From the NCBI GenBank assembly GCA_901472405.1, contig LR590463.1:1364001-1428000 (forward strand): 64,000 bases of DNA, written 5' to 3'. Within the stretch, counting starts at the first letter, position 1; every line of letters begins with the position of its first letter. Below the pieces are notes generated by a model. The model saw only the letters and a program-made list of their open reading frames with translations. It had not been told where the DNA came from and made no database searches. This document shows positions 35,162-45,000 of this stretch, one piece after another. The position numbers and the translations under genes were made by a program. The DNA comes from Serratia rubidaea (lineage in GTDB: Bacteria > Pseudomonadota > Gammaproteobacteria > Enterobacterales > Enterobacteriaceae).

Positions 35162-36096
35162 ATGATGAAAAAAATAGCGATTCTGAGCGCGCTGATCAGC
35201 GGCGTACTGATGGCCGGCAGCGCGGCGGCGGCGGATGCGCCCAAAGAGCTGAATATGGGCATTCTCGGCGGGCAGAACGCCACCCAGCAGATCGGCGATA
35301 ACCAGTGCGTGAAGCAGTTTTTTGATAAAGAGCTGGGCGTGGACACCAAACTGCGCAACTCCTCCGACTATTCCGGCGTGATCCAGGGGCTGCTTGGCGC
35401 AAGATCGATATGGTGCTGAGCATGTCGCCGGCGTCGTTCGCCTCGGTGCATATCAAGGATCCGCAGGCGGTGGATCTGGTGGGGATCGCGGTGGATGACG
35501 CTGATAACTCGCGCGGTTACCACTCGGTGGTGATCGTCAAGGCCGACAGCCCGTATAAGAAGCTGGAGGATCTGAAGGGGAAATCCTTTGGCTTTGCCGA
35601 TCCGGACTCCACTTCCGGCTTCCTGATGCCGGACCACGACTTTAAAAAGCAGTTCGGCGGCAACGCGGACAACAAATATAACGGTTACTTCTCCAACGTG
35701 ACCTTCTCCGGCGGCCACGAGCAGGACATTCTCGGCGTGGTGAACGGCCAGTTTGACGGCGCGGTGACCTGGACCTCGATGATCGGCGACTACAACAGCG
35801 GCTATACCAGCGGCGCCTTTACCCGCCTGATCCGCATGGACCAGCCGGATCTGATGAAGAAGATCCGCATTATCTGGCAGTCGCCGCTGATCCCGAACGG
35901 TCCGATCCTGGTGCGCAGCGCGCTGCCGGCGGAGTTCAAAACCAAACTGGTCGCCGCCATCAAGAAGCTGGATAAAGAGGATCACGCCTGCTTTGTGAAG
36001 GCGCTGGGCGGCAAGCAGCATATCGAAGACACCACGCTGGCGGAGTATCAGCCGGTGATCGACCTCAAACGCGCGCTGGCGAAAGGCGAGCGCTGA
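35162..36096 (+). pseudogene. phnD: Phosphonate-binding protein PhnD, frameshifted
   Basis: ATGATG at 35162/35165 starts a signal peptide (KKIAILSALISGVLMAGSAAAAD). The first frame runs through ELNMGILGGQNATQQIGDNQ and SSDYSGVIQGLLG; near 35400 one base is missing, and the second frame continues KIDMVLSMSPASFASVH, VKADSPYKKLEDLKGKSFGFADPDSTSGFL (in two parts) and GGHEQDILGVVNGQFDGAVTW. Full length about 311 residues, normal for PhnD. It delivers phosphonate in the periplasm to the two permeases encoded downstream. Confidence 0.88.
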
Positions 36097-36166
36097 TCTT
36101 CTCCCACCGTCCGGCGCCGATCGCGCGCCGGGCGATCGTGTTGTTGATGACGGATGGACCTCCACG

Positions 36167-37030
36167 TTGAATACCGATTTTACGCATTATTACCAGCGGA
36201 TCCGCAGCAAGCAGAAGCGTGAAACGCTGCTTTGGTCGCTGCTGCTGGCGGGGCTGTATCTCGGCGCCGGCACGCTGGCCGAGTTCAATTTGCATACCGT
36301 CTGGGTGTCGTTGCCCAACTTCTTCGATTATCTGGCGGAAACCGTGCCGGTGCTGCACTGGCGGCTGCTGTTTGCCGACGGCCATACCGAAGGGTCGCTG
36401 GCGTACTGGGGCTACCGGCTGCATATCCAGCTGCCGCTGCTGTGGGAGACCCTGCAGCTGGCGCTGGCGGCGACCCTGTGCTCGGTGCTGGTGGCGGGCG
36501 TGTTGGCGTTTCTGGCGGCAAACAATACCCACAGCCCGGCGTGGCTGCGCTTTGCCATCCGCACGCTGGTGGCCTTTCTGCGCACCATGCCGGAGCTGGC
36601 CTGGGCGGTGATGTTCGTGATGGCGTTCGGCATCGGGGCGATCCCCGGTTTTCTGGCGCTGGCGCTGCACACCGTCGGCAGCCTGACCAAGCTGTTCTAT
36701 GAGGCGCTGGAAACCGCGTCGTCGAAGCCGGTGCGCGGCCTGGCCGCCTGCGGCGCCACGCCGCTGCAGCGGATGCGCTTCGGCCTGTGGCCGCAGGTGA
36801 AGCCGGTGTTTATGTCCTACAGCTTTATGCGGCTGGAGATCAACTTCCGTCAGTCGACCATTCTTGGGCTGGTGGGGGCGGGCGGCATCGGTCAGGAGCT
36901 GATGACCAATATCAAACTGGACCGTTACGATCAGGTCAGCATGACGCTGCTGCTGATTATCGTGGTGGTGTCGCTGCTGGATTACAGCTCCGGCAAACTG
37001 CGTCAACGCGTGGTGGAGGGCGGAAAATAA
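36167..37030 (+). CDS. phnE: Phosphonate ABC transporter permease PhnE (first copy)
   Basis: A 287-residue permease starting at TTG 36167 (MNTDFTHYYQRIRSK). It has about six membrane segments and the coupling-loop motif near EALETASSKPVRGLAACGATPLQRMRFG (read in two stretches) and LGLVGAGGIGQELMTN. The TTG is the only usable start with the conserved N-terminus; the ATG at 36154 is out of frame. Stop and next start overlap (TAATG). Confidence 0.9.
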   Translation: MNTDFTHYYQRIRSKQKRETLLWSLLLAGLYLGAGTLAEFNLHTVWVSLPNFFDYLAETVPVLHWRLLFADGHTEGSLAYWGYRLHIQLPLLWETLQLALAATLCSVLVAGVLAFLAANNTHSPAWLRFAIRTLVAFLRTMPELAWAVMFVMAFGIGAIPGFLALALHTVGSLTKLFYEALETASSKPVRGLAACGATPLQRMRFGLWPQVKPVFMSYSFMRLEINFRQSTILGLVGAGGIGQELMTNIKLDRYDQVSMTLLLIIVVVSLLDYSSGKLRQRVVEGGK

Positions 37031-37926
37031 TGTTCGAACAAACGGTAAGTGCAGAACGGCTGCACACGCTGCGCCAGCAGCACCGGGAAATATTCAGCCA
37101 GCAGCGGCGCTATTTGCGCACCCTGGCGCTGATCGGCGCGGCCTTTGTGCTGTACTACCTGCTGTTTTTCCACTTCTTCGGCATCGCCTGGCCGCAGCTG
37201 CTCACCGGCTGCCAGCAGCTTGGCCGCTACTTTATGCGCATGTTCGTCTGGCATGATTTTCTCAACTGGCCGTTCGGCTACTACTTCCAGCAGATCTTTA
37301 TCACCCTGGGCATTGTGTTCGCCGGCACGCTTACCGCGTCGCTGATCGCGCTGCCGCTGTCGTTCTTTGCCGCGCGCAACGTGATGGCCACGCCGCTGCT
37401 GCGGCCGCTTGCCGCCGTGGTGCGCCGGCTGCTGGACGTGCTGCGCGGCATCGATATGGCGATCTGGGGGCTGATCTTTGTTCGCGCGGTAGGCATGGGG
37501 CCGCTGGCCGGGGTGCTGGCGATCGTGATGCAGGACGTCGGGCTGCTGGGCAAACTGTATGCCGAAGGGCACGAGGCGGTGGAGAAGTCGCCGGGGCGCG
37601 GGCTGACGGCGGTGGGGGCCAACGGCCTGCAGAAGCACCGTTTCGGCATCTTCACCCAGTCTTTCCCCACCTTCCTGGCGCTGAGCCTGTACCAGATTGA
37701 GTCCAACACCCGCTCGGCGGCGGTGCTCGGCTTTGTCGGCGCCGGCGGCATCGGCCTGGTGTACGCGGAGAATATGCGGCTGTGGAACTGGGACGTGGTG
37801 ATGTTTATCACCCTGGTGCTGGTGGCGGTGGTGATGACGATGGATAAAATCTCCTCGCTGCTGCGCAATAAATATATTATCGGCGAAGATATCCCGCTGT
37901 ATCAGGCGAAACGCCAAATCGATTGA
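37030..37926 (+). CDS. phnE: Phosphonate ABC transporter permease PhnE (second copy)
   Basis: A 298-residue permease with the same family signature as the first (GHEAVEKSPGRGLTAVGANGLQKHRFG and LGFVGAGGIGLVYAENMRLWNWD). Divergent enough from its partner to suggest a heterodimeric channel rather than a recent duplication. It is translationally coupled to the first permease through TAATG. Last gene of the operon. Confidence 0.9.
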   Translation: MFEQTVSAERLHTLRQQHREIFSQQRRYLRTLALIGAAFVLYYLLFFHFFGIAWPQLLTGCQQLGRYFMRMFVWHDFLNWPFGYYFQQIFITLGIVFAGTLTASLIALPLSFFAARNVMATPLLRPLAAVVRRLLDVLRGIDMAIWGLIFVRAVGMGPLAGVLAIVMQDVGLLGKLYAEGHEAVEKSPGRGLTAVGANGLQKHRFGIFTQSFPTFLALSLYQIESNTRSAAVLGFVGAGGIGLVYAENMRLWNWDVVMFITLVLVAVVMTMDKISSLLRNKYIIGEDIPLYQAKRQID

Positions 37927-38026
37927 GAAACCGCGCGCCTGTCCCTATACTGCCGCACTTGATTCTGACGTGCGGCAGTGCTTACCCGCCGCACGTCATC
38001 CGCTTCCCCCGCATAAAGGCAATGCC

Positions 38027-38491
38027 ATGATTAACAATGACGTCCTGCGCAGCGTGCGTTACATGCTGAAAATCAACGACGTAAAAATGGCGGAAATCGC
38101 CAAACTGGACGATTTCGACGTTGACGTCGCGGCGATGGGCGCTTACATCATCAAGGAAGGCGAACCGGGCTTCCAGAAGTGCCCGGATGAGGTGATGGGG
38201 CATTTCCTCAACGGCCTGGTGTACTTCAAACGCGGCAAGGACGATAAGTTTCCTGCGCCGCCGCTGGAGCTGCCGATCACCAATAACCTGGTGCTGAAGA
38301 AGCTGCGCGTGGCGTTTGAACTGAAGGACGTCGACCTGTTCCAGATCTTCACCGCGGTGGACTTCCGCATCTCCAAGCCGGAGCTGAGCGCGCTGTTCCG
38401 CAAGCCGGGCACCAAAAACTACCGCCCGTGCGGCGACCAGATGCTGCGTTACTTCCTGAAGGGACTGGCGCAGCGGGTGCGCGGCGAATAA
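38027..38491 (+). CDS. yehS: DUF1456-family protein YehS
   Basis: A 154-residue cytoplasmic protein with two tandem DUF1456 repeats: NNDVLRSVRYMLKINDVKMAEIAKLDDFDV (1-33) with FLNGLVYFKRG, and ITNNLVLKKLRVAFELKDVDLFQIFTAVDFRISKPELSALFRK with MLRYFLKGLAQRVRG (each read along the chain). Function unknown; widely conserved. It starts at ATG 38027 with AAAGG upstream and ends at a strong terminator. Confidence 0.92.
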   Translation: MINNDVLRSVRYMLKINDVKMAEIAKLDDFDVDVAAMGAYIIKEGEPGFQKCPDEVMGHFLNGLVYFKRGKDDKFPAPPLELPITNNLVLKKLRVAFELKDVDLFQIFTAVDFRISKPELSALFRKPGTKNYRPCGDQMLRYFLKGLAQRVRGE

Positions 38492-38517
38492 CGCGCGGCG
38501 GATAGCCGGGTTAACAG

Positions 38518-38545
38518 GCGCCTCCTGCGGGAGGCGCTTTTTTTT
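38518..38545 (+). terminator. Rho-independent terminator of yehS
   Basis: Stem GCGCCTCC/GGAGGCGC with a 4-nt loop followed by eight T residues. Confidence 0.9.
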
Positions 38546-38553
38546 GCGGCGTA

Positions 38554-39210
38554 CTAGTTGAGCGGTTGCAGATGGCGCAGTTCAATGTAGCCGCGGGTGT
38601 TGCCCATCGGCGGCTGGTTGGCGGCGTCATAGACCGCGACCTGCAGCCAGTCGGCGTTGACCTGCCGGATTTGCACCAGCGGCCGGTCGCCGGAAAGCTG
38701 GGCGACGGCTTCGGCGTTGCTATCGGGCGCCGCTCTGAGCACGACGGCGGCGGCGTTTTCTTTCAGCTGATAGCTGAGCAGCCAAGGGTAGGACTGGCAG
38801 CCGCTTTGCTTTTCCAGCTGTTCAATATCGAAAGGCTGCGGCGCTTGCGGCGTGAAAACGGCCTGCTGCGCCTCATAAAAGTCCAGGCCGCACTCGTTAT
38901 ACGCGGTGGACTCGTCAACCTTCAGCGTACCGTAATACTCCACGTGCCCCTGGCGCTGGGCGACAAACTCCGGGTGGTCCTGCTGCAGTCGTTTGAGGTC
39001 AAGCGCGGGATGGCGCAGGTTGATCACCTTCCCCTTGGCGGCCGATGCGGCATCCGGGAAGAAGCGGTAGGTCAGCTGCGGCTGATTGACGTCGTTATGC
39101 CAGATCGGCAGCCAGTAGGCCTGCAGCACGCCGTTGAAGGTCTGCGGGTTGGCCAGCGCCGGCTGCACGCTGAGCGACAGCAGCAGGGTGAGCATCAGTG
39201 CTTTAATCAT
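38554..39210 (-). CDS. Secreted protein of unknown function with SH3-like C-terminus
   Basis: A 218-residue protein with signal peptide (cleavage after QPALA, about residue 20). The C-terminal 70 residues (VVLRAAPDSNAEAVAQLSGDRPLVQIRQVNADWLQVAVYD, in order) look like a bacterial SH3 domain. The N-terminal part (FNGVLQAYWLPIWHNDVNQPQLTYRFFP) is not recognised. It has five Cys-free strands and a C...C pair (Cys101, Cys132 approximately) that could form a disulfide. It overlaps the DUF5675 gene by 4 bp (ATGA), so the pair is coupled; an immunity or accessory role for that protein is an inference. Confidence 0.7.
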   Translation of the reverse strand: MIKALMLTLLLSLSVQPALANPQTFNGVLQAYWLPIWHNDVNQPQLTYRFFPDAASAAKGKVINLRHPALDLKRLQQDHPEFVAQRQGHVEYYGTLKVDESTAYNECGLDFYEAQQAVFTPQAPQPFDIEQLEKQSGCQSYPWLLSYQLKENAAAVVLRAAPDSNAEAVAQLSGDRPLVQIRQVNADWLQVAVYDAANQPPMGNTRGYIELRHLQPLN

Positions 39211-39668
39211 AATCCCTCCTGGTTATGGCAGGCAGCAGAATAGCAAGACTTGATCGTCACGCTGAAGTTATTTATGCCCTTGCTGGTGATGAAATTTTTC
39301 AGCTCGATAAGTTTTCTGACGCTGCTGCCGACAAAGTCCACCCCGCGGGAGGTGCCGATCAGCAGGCATCCGTCGGTATCGCGCGGATAGTTGCCGTTGT
39401 GGATTAATATTTTGCGGGATTCCGGCACGATCGCATTAAACAGCAGCGGCACCGGGTTATAAGGCCTGACCGTAGGGATATGGCTGTTGTGCCATTTTAG
39501 TGAATAGTTTCCCTCGGGAATTCTTTTCCGTTGGTTGGGCGTCTGAGTATCCGGCCCGGGTCTTTCCAAGAAATATCCTTTAATAGAGCTGCCGGTGATC
39601 TCATACTTGCTCACCGTTGAGTTATCCGTTTGCCAGAGCCGGGTAATGATAATGTTATGCTTCGCCAT
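39207..39668 (-). CDS. DUF5675-family protein (candidate effector)
   Basis: A 153-residue protein with no signal peptide. The conserved core is LLFNAIVPESRKILIHNGNYPRDTDGCLLIGTS: the H-G-N then D-T-x-G-C arrangement is the DUF5675 hallmark and recalls the His/Cys pattern of L,D-transpeptidase (YkuD) active sites. DUF5675 genes occur in phages and near secretion-system loci. The gene has clearly lower GC than its neighbours, suggesting transfer. It is followed, with a 4-bp overlap, by a secreted protein gene; cytoplasmic toxin plus periplasmic partner is the layout of type VI effector-immunity pairs (inference). Confidence 0.72.
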   Translation of the reverse strand: MAKHNIIITRLWQTDNSTVSKYEITGSSIKGYFLERPGPDTQTPNQRKRIPEGNYSLKWHNSHIPTVRPYNPVPLLFNAIVPESRKILIHNGNYPRDTDGCLLIGTSRGVDFVGSSVRKLIELKNFITSKGINNFSVTIKSCYSAACHNQEGL

Positions 39669-40044
39669 GATTGATATCCTTATTTTATATTATTTTTCCT
39701 GTGGAATAATTATTCCTGCTGACCGTCGCTGATTTAAGTGTTTGGTTACTATAGCAGTGAAGCAGGTGCTGAATAAATGGTGGGGGTAAGCAAAGCTGAA
39801 TATAATGATGATTTTCGTACTTTTCTGTTAACTATTTATATTTCAACTGATACTTTTATTTTTTATATTTTAATTGGATGAATTAAACGGGAGACATGCT
39901 GTTGCTATTTATCCGTGCGCTGGTAATCGAGGGTGTTAAATTAAAAATGCTTTTTTAATTAATAAATAGCGCGCTGAAGTGGACGGCATAAATCGGTGGA
40001 TAACGCTCAGCCAATGCATGAATACCAGAAAGATAAGCGTTCTC

Positions 40045-40061
40045 TGCACCTTTTTTGTTCA
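40045..40061 (+). promoter_or_regulatory. NtrC-like binding site upstream of the urea operon
   Basis: TGCACC-N5-TGTTCA matches the NtrC consensus TGCACC-N5-GGTGCA perfectly in the left half and 4 of 6 in the right. It lies about 125 bp upstream of the predicted sigma-54 start, a normal enhancer distance. Confidence 0.45.
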
Positions 40062-40144
40062 GCGTCTGCGCGCCGCTGGTGCGCGTTTTTGCACTGCCGG
40101 TGGGTAATCGATCATTAATCATTTAAAATCAGTCAAATAAAAAA

Positions 40145-40161
40145 CTGGCACGGGCGTTGCT
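40145..40161 (+). promoter_or_regulatory. Sigma-54 promoter of the urea-degradation operon
   Basis: CTGGCACGGGCGTTGCT matches the RpoN consensus YTGGCACGRNNNTTGCW at every fixed position, with GG (40147-40148) and GC (40159-40160) ten bases apart. Transcription would start near 40172, about 30 bp before the allophanate hydrolase ATG. With the upstream NtrC-like site this predicts nitrogen-limitation control. Confidence 0.8.
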
Positions 40162-40201
40162 GTGCTGGATCCAATCTTGTGTACTAGATGGAATTCAGCC
40201 G

Positions 40202-42034
40202 ATGACCCAGCCCGTTAAGCAACACGGATTCACCCTCAGCGAGTGGCAGCGCTACTACCAGACGCAGCCGGCGGCGGAGCGCATCGCCTGCGTCGCCGCC
40301 ACGCTTTCTCAACTTTTGGCCACCCTCGATCGCAACGACACCGCCTGGATCTATCTGCCCGACGCGCGGCAGTGTGAAGCGCAGTATCAGCAGCTGGCGC
40401 AGCGTCTGGCGGCGGTGGCGGGGGACCTCAGCCGCCTGCCGCTGTTCGGCGTGCCGTTTTCGGTCAAGGACAATATTGACGTCGGCGGCTGGCCCACCAC
40501 CGCCGCCTGCCCGGCGTTCGCCTATCAGGCCGACGAGGACGCCACGGTGGTCGCCAGGCTGCGCGCCGCCGGCGCCATCGTCATCGGTAAAACCAATCTC
40601 GACCAGTTCGCCACCGGCCTGGTGGGCACCCGCTCGCCGTATGGCGCGGTGGCAAACAGTTTCAACCCGCAGTACGTCAGCGGCGGCTCCAGCTCCGGCT
40701 CGGCGTCGGTGGTGGCGCGCGGGCTGACGCCGTTTGCGCTCGGCACCGATACCGCCGGCTCCGGCCGGGTACCGGCGGGCTTTAACCATATCGTCGGTTT
40801 AAAACCGACCAAGGGCTGGCTGTCGGGCCGCGGCGTGGTGCCGGCCTGCCGCCTGAATGACAGCGTCTCGATCTTTGCGCTGACGGTGGCCGATGCCGCC
40901 TGCGTCGCCGAACTGGCCGGCGGCTATGACGCCGACGACGCCTATTCACGTACCCATCCGCAGATGACGCCGGCGGATCTGCCGGCCGCGCCGCGCTTTG
41001 CGGTGCCGGATACGCTGTCGTTCTGCGGCGACCAGCAGGCGGAGCAGGCGTTTCAGACGGCGCTGGCGCAGCTGCGGGAGGGCGGCGCGCAGTTGGAAAC
41101 GATCGACTTCACCCCGTTCCGCCAGCTGGCGCAGCAGCTGTATGAGGGGCCGTGGGTGGCGGAACGCACCGTTGCGGTGGCGGGCATGCTTAGCGATAAC
41201 CCCGAGGCGATGGACCCGGTGGTGCGCGCTATCGTCGGCAACGGGCTGAACTACAGCGCCTGCGACGCCTACCGCGCGGAATACCTGCGCGCCGAGCTGA
41301 CGCGGCAGATCAACCGGCTGCTGGCGCCGTTTGACGCGCTGGTGGTGCCGACCTCGCCGACGATCCGCACGCTGGCGGAAATGGCGCAGGAACCGGTGCT
41401 GTTCAATTCACAGTTCGGCACCTACACCAACTTCACCAATCTGGCCGACCTCAGCGCGCTGGCGCTGCCGGCCGCGCTGCGCGACGACGGCCTGCCCGCC
41501 GGCATCACGCTGATCGCACCGGCCTGGCACGACCGCGCGCTGGCGGCATTTGGTCAGCGCTGGCAGCAGCGGCTGGGGCTGTCGCTCGGCGCTACCGGGC
41601 GGGCGCTGCCTGCGCAGCCGCCGCTGACGCCTTCGTCGCAGCACGTGCGCGTCGCCGTGGTGGGCGCGCACCTGAGCGGTATGCCGCTCAACGCGCAGCT
41701 GACGCAGCGGCGGGCGGTACTGGCGGAGCGCACCACCACCGCGCCGTGCTACCGGCTGTACGCGCTGGCCGATACCCAGCCGCCGAAGCCAGGGCTGGTG
41801 AAAGCCGACGGCGGCGCGGCGATCGAGGTCGAGCTGTGGGATATCCCGCTGGCGCGCTTTGGCGAGTTTGTCGCCGAAGTGCCGCCGCCGCTAGGCATCG
41901 GCACGCTGCTGCTGGCGGACGGCCGGCGGGTGAAAGGCTTTATCTGCGAACCCTGGGCGCTGGCGGGGGCGACGGATATCAGCGCATTTGGCGGCTGGCG
42001 CGCCTACCGCGCCAGCGTAGAGAAGGAGGCTTAA
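40202..42034 (+). CDS. atzF: Allophanate hydrolase (AtzF/DUR1-type)
   Basis: A 610-residue amidase-signature enzyme. Catalytic Lys89 in PFSVKDNIDVGG, cis-serine in GGSSSGSA (161-168) and nucleophile Ser187 in GTDTAGSGRVPAG. The C-terminal domain from about residue 470 (VRVAVVGAHLSGMPLN, GGAAIEVELWDIP, GIGTLLLADGRRVKGF) is the extra domain of allophanate hydrolases. It converts allophanate to ammonium and CO2, the second step after urea carboxylase encoded immediately downstream. First gene of the sigma-54 transcript. Confidence 0.95.
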   Translation: MTQPVKQHGFTLSEWQRYYQTQPAAERIACVAATLSQLLATLDRNDTAWIYLPDARQCEAQYQQLAQRLAAVAGDLSRLPLFGVPFSVKDNIDVGGWPTTAACPAFAYQADEDATVVARLRAAGAIVIGKTNLDQFATGLVGTRSPYGAVANSFNPQYVSGGSSSGSASVVARGLTPFALGTDTAGSGRVPAGFNHIVGLKPTKGWLSGRGVVPACRLNDSVSIFALTVADAACVAELAGGYDADDAYSRTHPQMTPADLPAAPRFAVPDTLSFCGDQQAEQAFQTALAQLREGGAQLETIDFTPFRQLAQQLYEGPWVAERTVAVAGMLSDNPEAMDPVVRAIVGNGLNYSACDAYRAEYLRAELTRQINRLLAPFDALVVPTSPTIRTLAEMAQEPVLFNSQFGTYTNFTNLADLSALALPAALRDDGLPAGITLIAPAWHDRALAAFGQRWQQRLGLSLGATGRALPAQPPLTPSSQHVRVAVVGAHLSGMPLNAQLTQRRAVLAERTTTAPCYRLYALADTQPPKPGLVKADGGAAIEVELWDIPLARFGEFVAEVPPPLGIGTLLLADGRRVKGFICEPWALAGATDISAFGGWRAYRASVEKEA

Positions 42035-42036
42035 TC

Positions 42037-45000
42037 ATGTTTACCACCGTATTGATCGCCAACCGCGGCGAAATCGCCTGCCGTGCAATCCGCACGCTGA
42101 AGCGTCTGGCGTAACCAGCGTGGCGGTCTATTCTGACGCTGACCGTCATGCGCCGCACGTGAGCGAGGCGGACCATGCGGTCGCGCTGGGGGCGACAAGG
42201 CCGCCGACAGCTATCTGCGCATCGACAAAATTCTGGGCGGCGGCGGCGCAAACCGGCGCGCAGGCGATTTATCCCGGCTACGGCTTCCTGTCGGAGAGCG
42301 CCGAGTTCGCCGACGCCTGCGCCGCCGCCGGCGTGGCGTTTATCGGCCCGACGGCGCAGCAAATCCGCGAGTTCGGCCTCAAGCACCGGGCGCGGGAACT
42401 GGCGGCGGCGGCCGGGGTGCCGATGACGCCGGGCACCGGCCTGCTGGCGGACGTGGAGGAGGCGGTCAGCGCGGCGGCGCGCATCGGCTATCCGGTGATG
42501 CTGAAAAGCACCGCCGGCGGCGGCGGGATCGGCCTGACGCGCTGTGATAACGAAGCGGCGCTGCGTGCGGCCTATGACGGCGTCAAGCGTCTGGGGGAGC
42601 AGTTCTTCCGCGACGCCGGCGCGTTTCTGGAACGCTTTATCGACCGGGCGCGCCACGTTGAAGTGCAGATTTTCGGCGACGGACAGGGCCGGGTAGCGGC
42701 GCTGGGGGAACGCGACTGTTCGCTGCAGCGCCGCAATCAGAAGGTGGTGGAGGAGACGCCCGCGCCGCACCTGCCGGCCGCCACCCGTCAGGCGCTGCAT
42801 CAGGCGGCGGTGGCGCTGGGGAGTCGGTCGGCTACCGCAGCGCCGGAACGGTGGAGTTTATCTACGACGCCGTCCGCGATGAGTTCTATTTCCTGGAGGT
42901 GAACACCCGCCTGCAGGTGGAGCATCCGGTGACGGAGCAGGTAACCGGCCTGGATCTGATTGAGTGCATGCTGCAGGTGGCGGCGGGCGATGCGCTGGAC
43001 TGGACGGCGCTGCAGCGCGCGCCGCGCGGCGCGGCGATCGAGGCGCGCATTTATGCGGAAGATCCGCTGAAGAACTTCCAGCCCAGCCCCGGCGTGCTGA
43101 CCGAAGTGGCGTTTCCGCCGGAGGTGCGCGTCGACGGCTGGGTCAGCAGCGGCAGCGAAGTCTCCGCCTTTTACGACCCGCTGCTCGCCAAGCTGATTGT
43201 CTACGGCGAGGACCGTGCCGAGGCGCTGGCGAAGATGCAGCAGGCGCTGGACGCCACGCGGCTGCACGGCATCGCCACCAATCTGGACTATCTGCGTCAG
43301 GTGGTGGCGACCCGCACCTTCCGCGACCGGCGAGGTCTGGACCGGCCTGCTGGACGACTTTGCCTATCGCCGCACTGCATCGAGGTGCTGCAGCCCGGCA
43401 CCTACAGCAGCGTGCAGGACTATCCCGGCCGCCTCGGCTACTGGGATATCGGCGTGCCGCCGTCCGGGCCGATGGATGATTTCGCCTTCCGGCTGGCGAA
43501 CCGCATCGTCGGCAACCACCCGAGCGCCGCCGGCTGGAGTTTACCCTGCAGGGGCCGACGCTGCGCTTCCACTGCGACGCCACCATCGCGCTGACCGGCG
43601 CGGACTGCCCGGCGACGCTGGACGATGCGCCGCTGGACTACTGGCGGCCGGTTGCGGTGCGCGCCGGTCAGGTGCTGACGCTCGGCCGCGCCGCCCAGGG
43701 TTGCCGCACCTATCTGGCGGTGCGCAACGGCATCGGACGTGCCTCTCTATCTGGGCAGCCGCTCCACCTTCGCGCTCGGGCAGTTCGGCGGCCACGCCGG
43801 CCGCACGTTGCGGGTGGCGGATATGCTGTCCGTCGCCCAGCCGCAGCTGCCCGCCAGCACCACCCCGGCGCCGGTCGCCGCGCCGCAGGCGCTGGACCCC
43901 AGCCTGATCCCGCAGTACGGCGACGTCTGGCATATCGGCGTGCTGTACGGCCCGCACGGGGCGCCGGACTTCTTCACCGAGGCGTCCATCGACACCTTCT
44001 TCGCCAGCGAATGGCAGGTGCATTACAACTCCAACCGGCTGGGGGTGCGCCTGTCCGGGCCGAAACCGGCCTGGGCGCGTCAGGACGGCGGCGAGGCCGC
44101 CTGCACCCGTCCAACGTGCCACGACTGCGAATACGCCATCGGCGCGATTAACTTTACCGGCGATTTCCCGGTGATCCTGACCCGCGACGGGCCGAGCCTC
44201 GGCGGCTTTGTCTGCCCGGTGACTATCGCCCGCGCGGAGCTGTGGAAAGTGGGGCAGGTGAAGCCGGGCGACCGCATCCGTTTTTCATCCCATCAGCTTT
44301 AAACAGGCGCAGTCGCTGGAGCAGGCGCAGCTCGGCAGCATCGAGGCGCTGGCGGCGGTGAAGGCCATCACGCTGCCGCCGCCGTCGCTGGCGCCGGCGG
44401 GAACGGTGTCGGCCGCGGTGCTGGCGCGCCTTGAGGCGGATCACGGCCTGCCGGCGGTGACCTATCGCCAGGCGGGCGACGGCTACCTGCTGATGGAGTA
44501 CGGCGACAACGTGCTGGATCTGGCGTCGCGCCTGCGTATTCACCTGCTGATGCAGTCGCTGCGGCGCAGCCGATTGCCGGCGTTGAGGAGCTGGCGCCCG
44601 GCGTGCGCTCGCTGCAGATCCGTTACGACAGCCGCACCATCGCGCAGCAGGATCTGCTGTCGCAACTGCTGGCGCGCGAACGCTCGCTGGAGGACGTCAG
44701 CAATCTGAAGGTGCCGACGCGCATTGTCCATCTGCCGATGGCCTTTGAAGACGGCGCGACGCTGGACGCGGTGGAGCGCTACCGGCAAACCGTGCGCGCC
44801 GATGCGCCGTGGCTGCCGAACAACGTCGATTTTATTCAGCGTATCAACGGGTTGGAGCGGCGTGAGCAGGTGCGCGACATCCTGTTTGACGCCAGCTACC
44901 TGATTCTCGGCCTCGGCGATGTGTATCTCGGCGCGCCCTGTGCGGTGCCGCTGGATCCGCGCCACCGCCTGCTCAGTTCGAAATACAACCCGGCGCGCAC

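Larger units (their letters stand above)
39669..40201. other. AT-rich control region before the urea locus
   Basis: About 530 bp, much richer in A+T than the rest of the window, with no supported gene. The left part belongs to the DUF5675 promoter. The right part holds an NtrC-like site (40045-40061) and a consensus sigma-54 promoter (40145-40161). Confidence 0.55.

Noticed and set aside
35162..36096. Programmed frameshifting in phnD
   Set aside because: The break near 35400 lacks a slippery heptamer with a downstream structure that I can see, and similar breaks occur in many unrelated genes of the window.
40073..40110. A second NtrC site around TGCACTGCCGGTG
   Set aside because: The half-sites have the wrong spacing (3 instead of 5 bp), so it does not fit the consensus.
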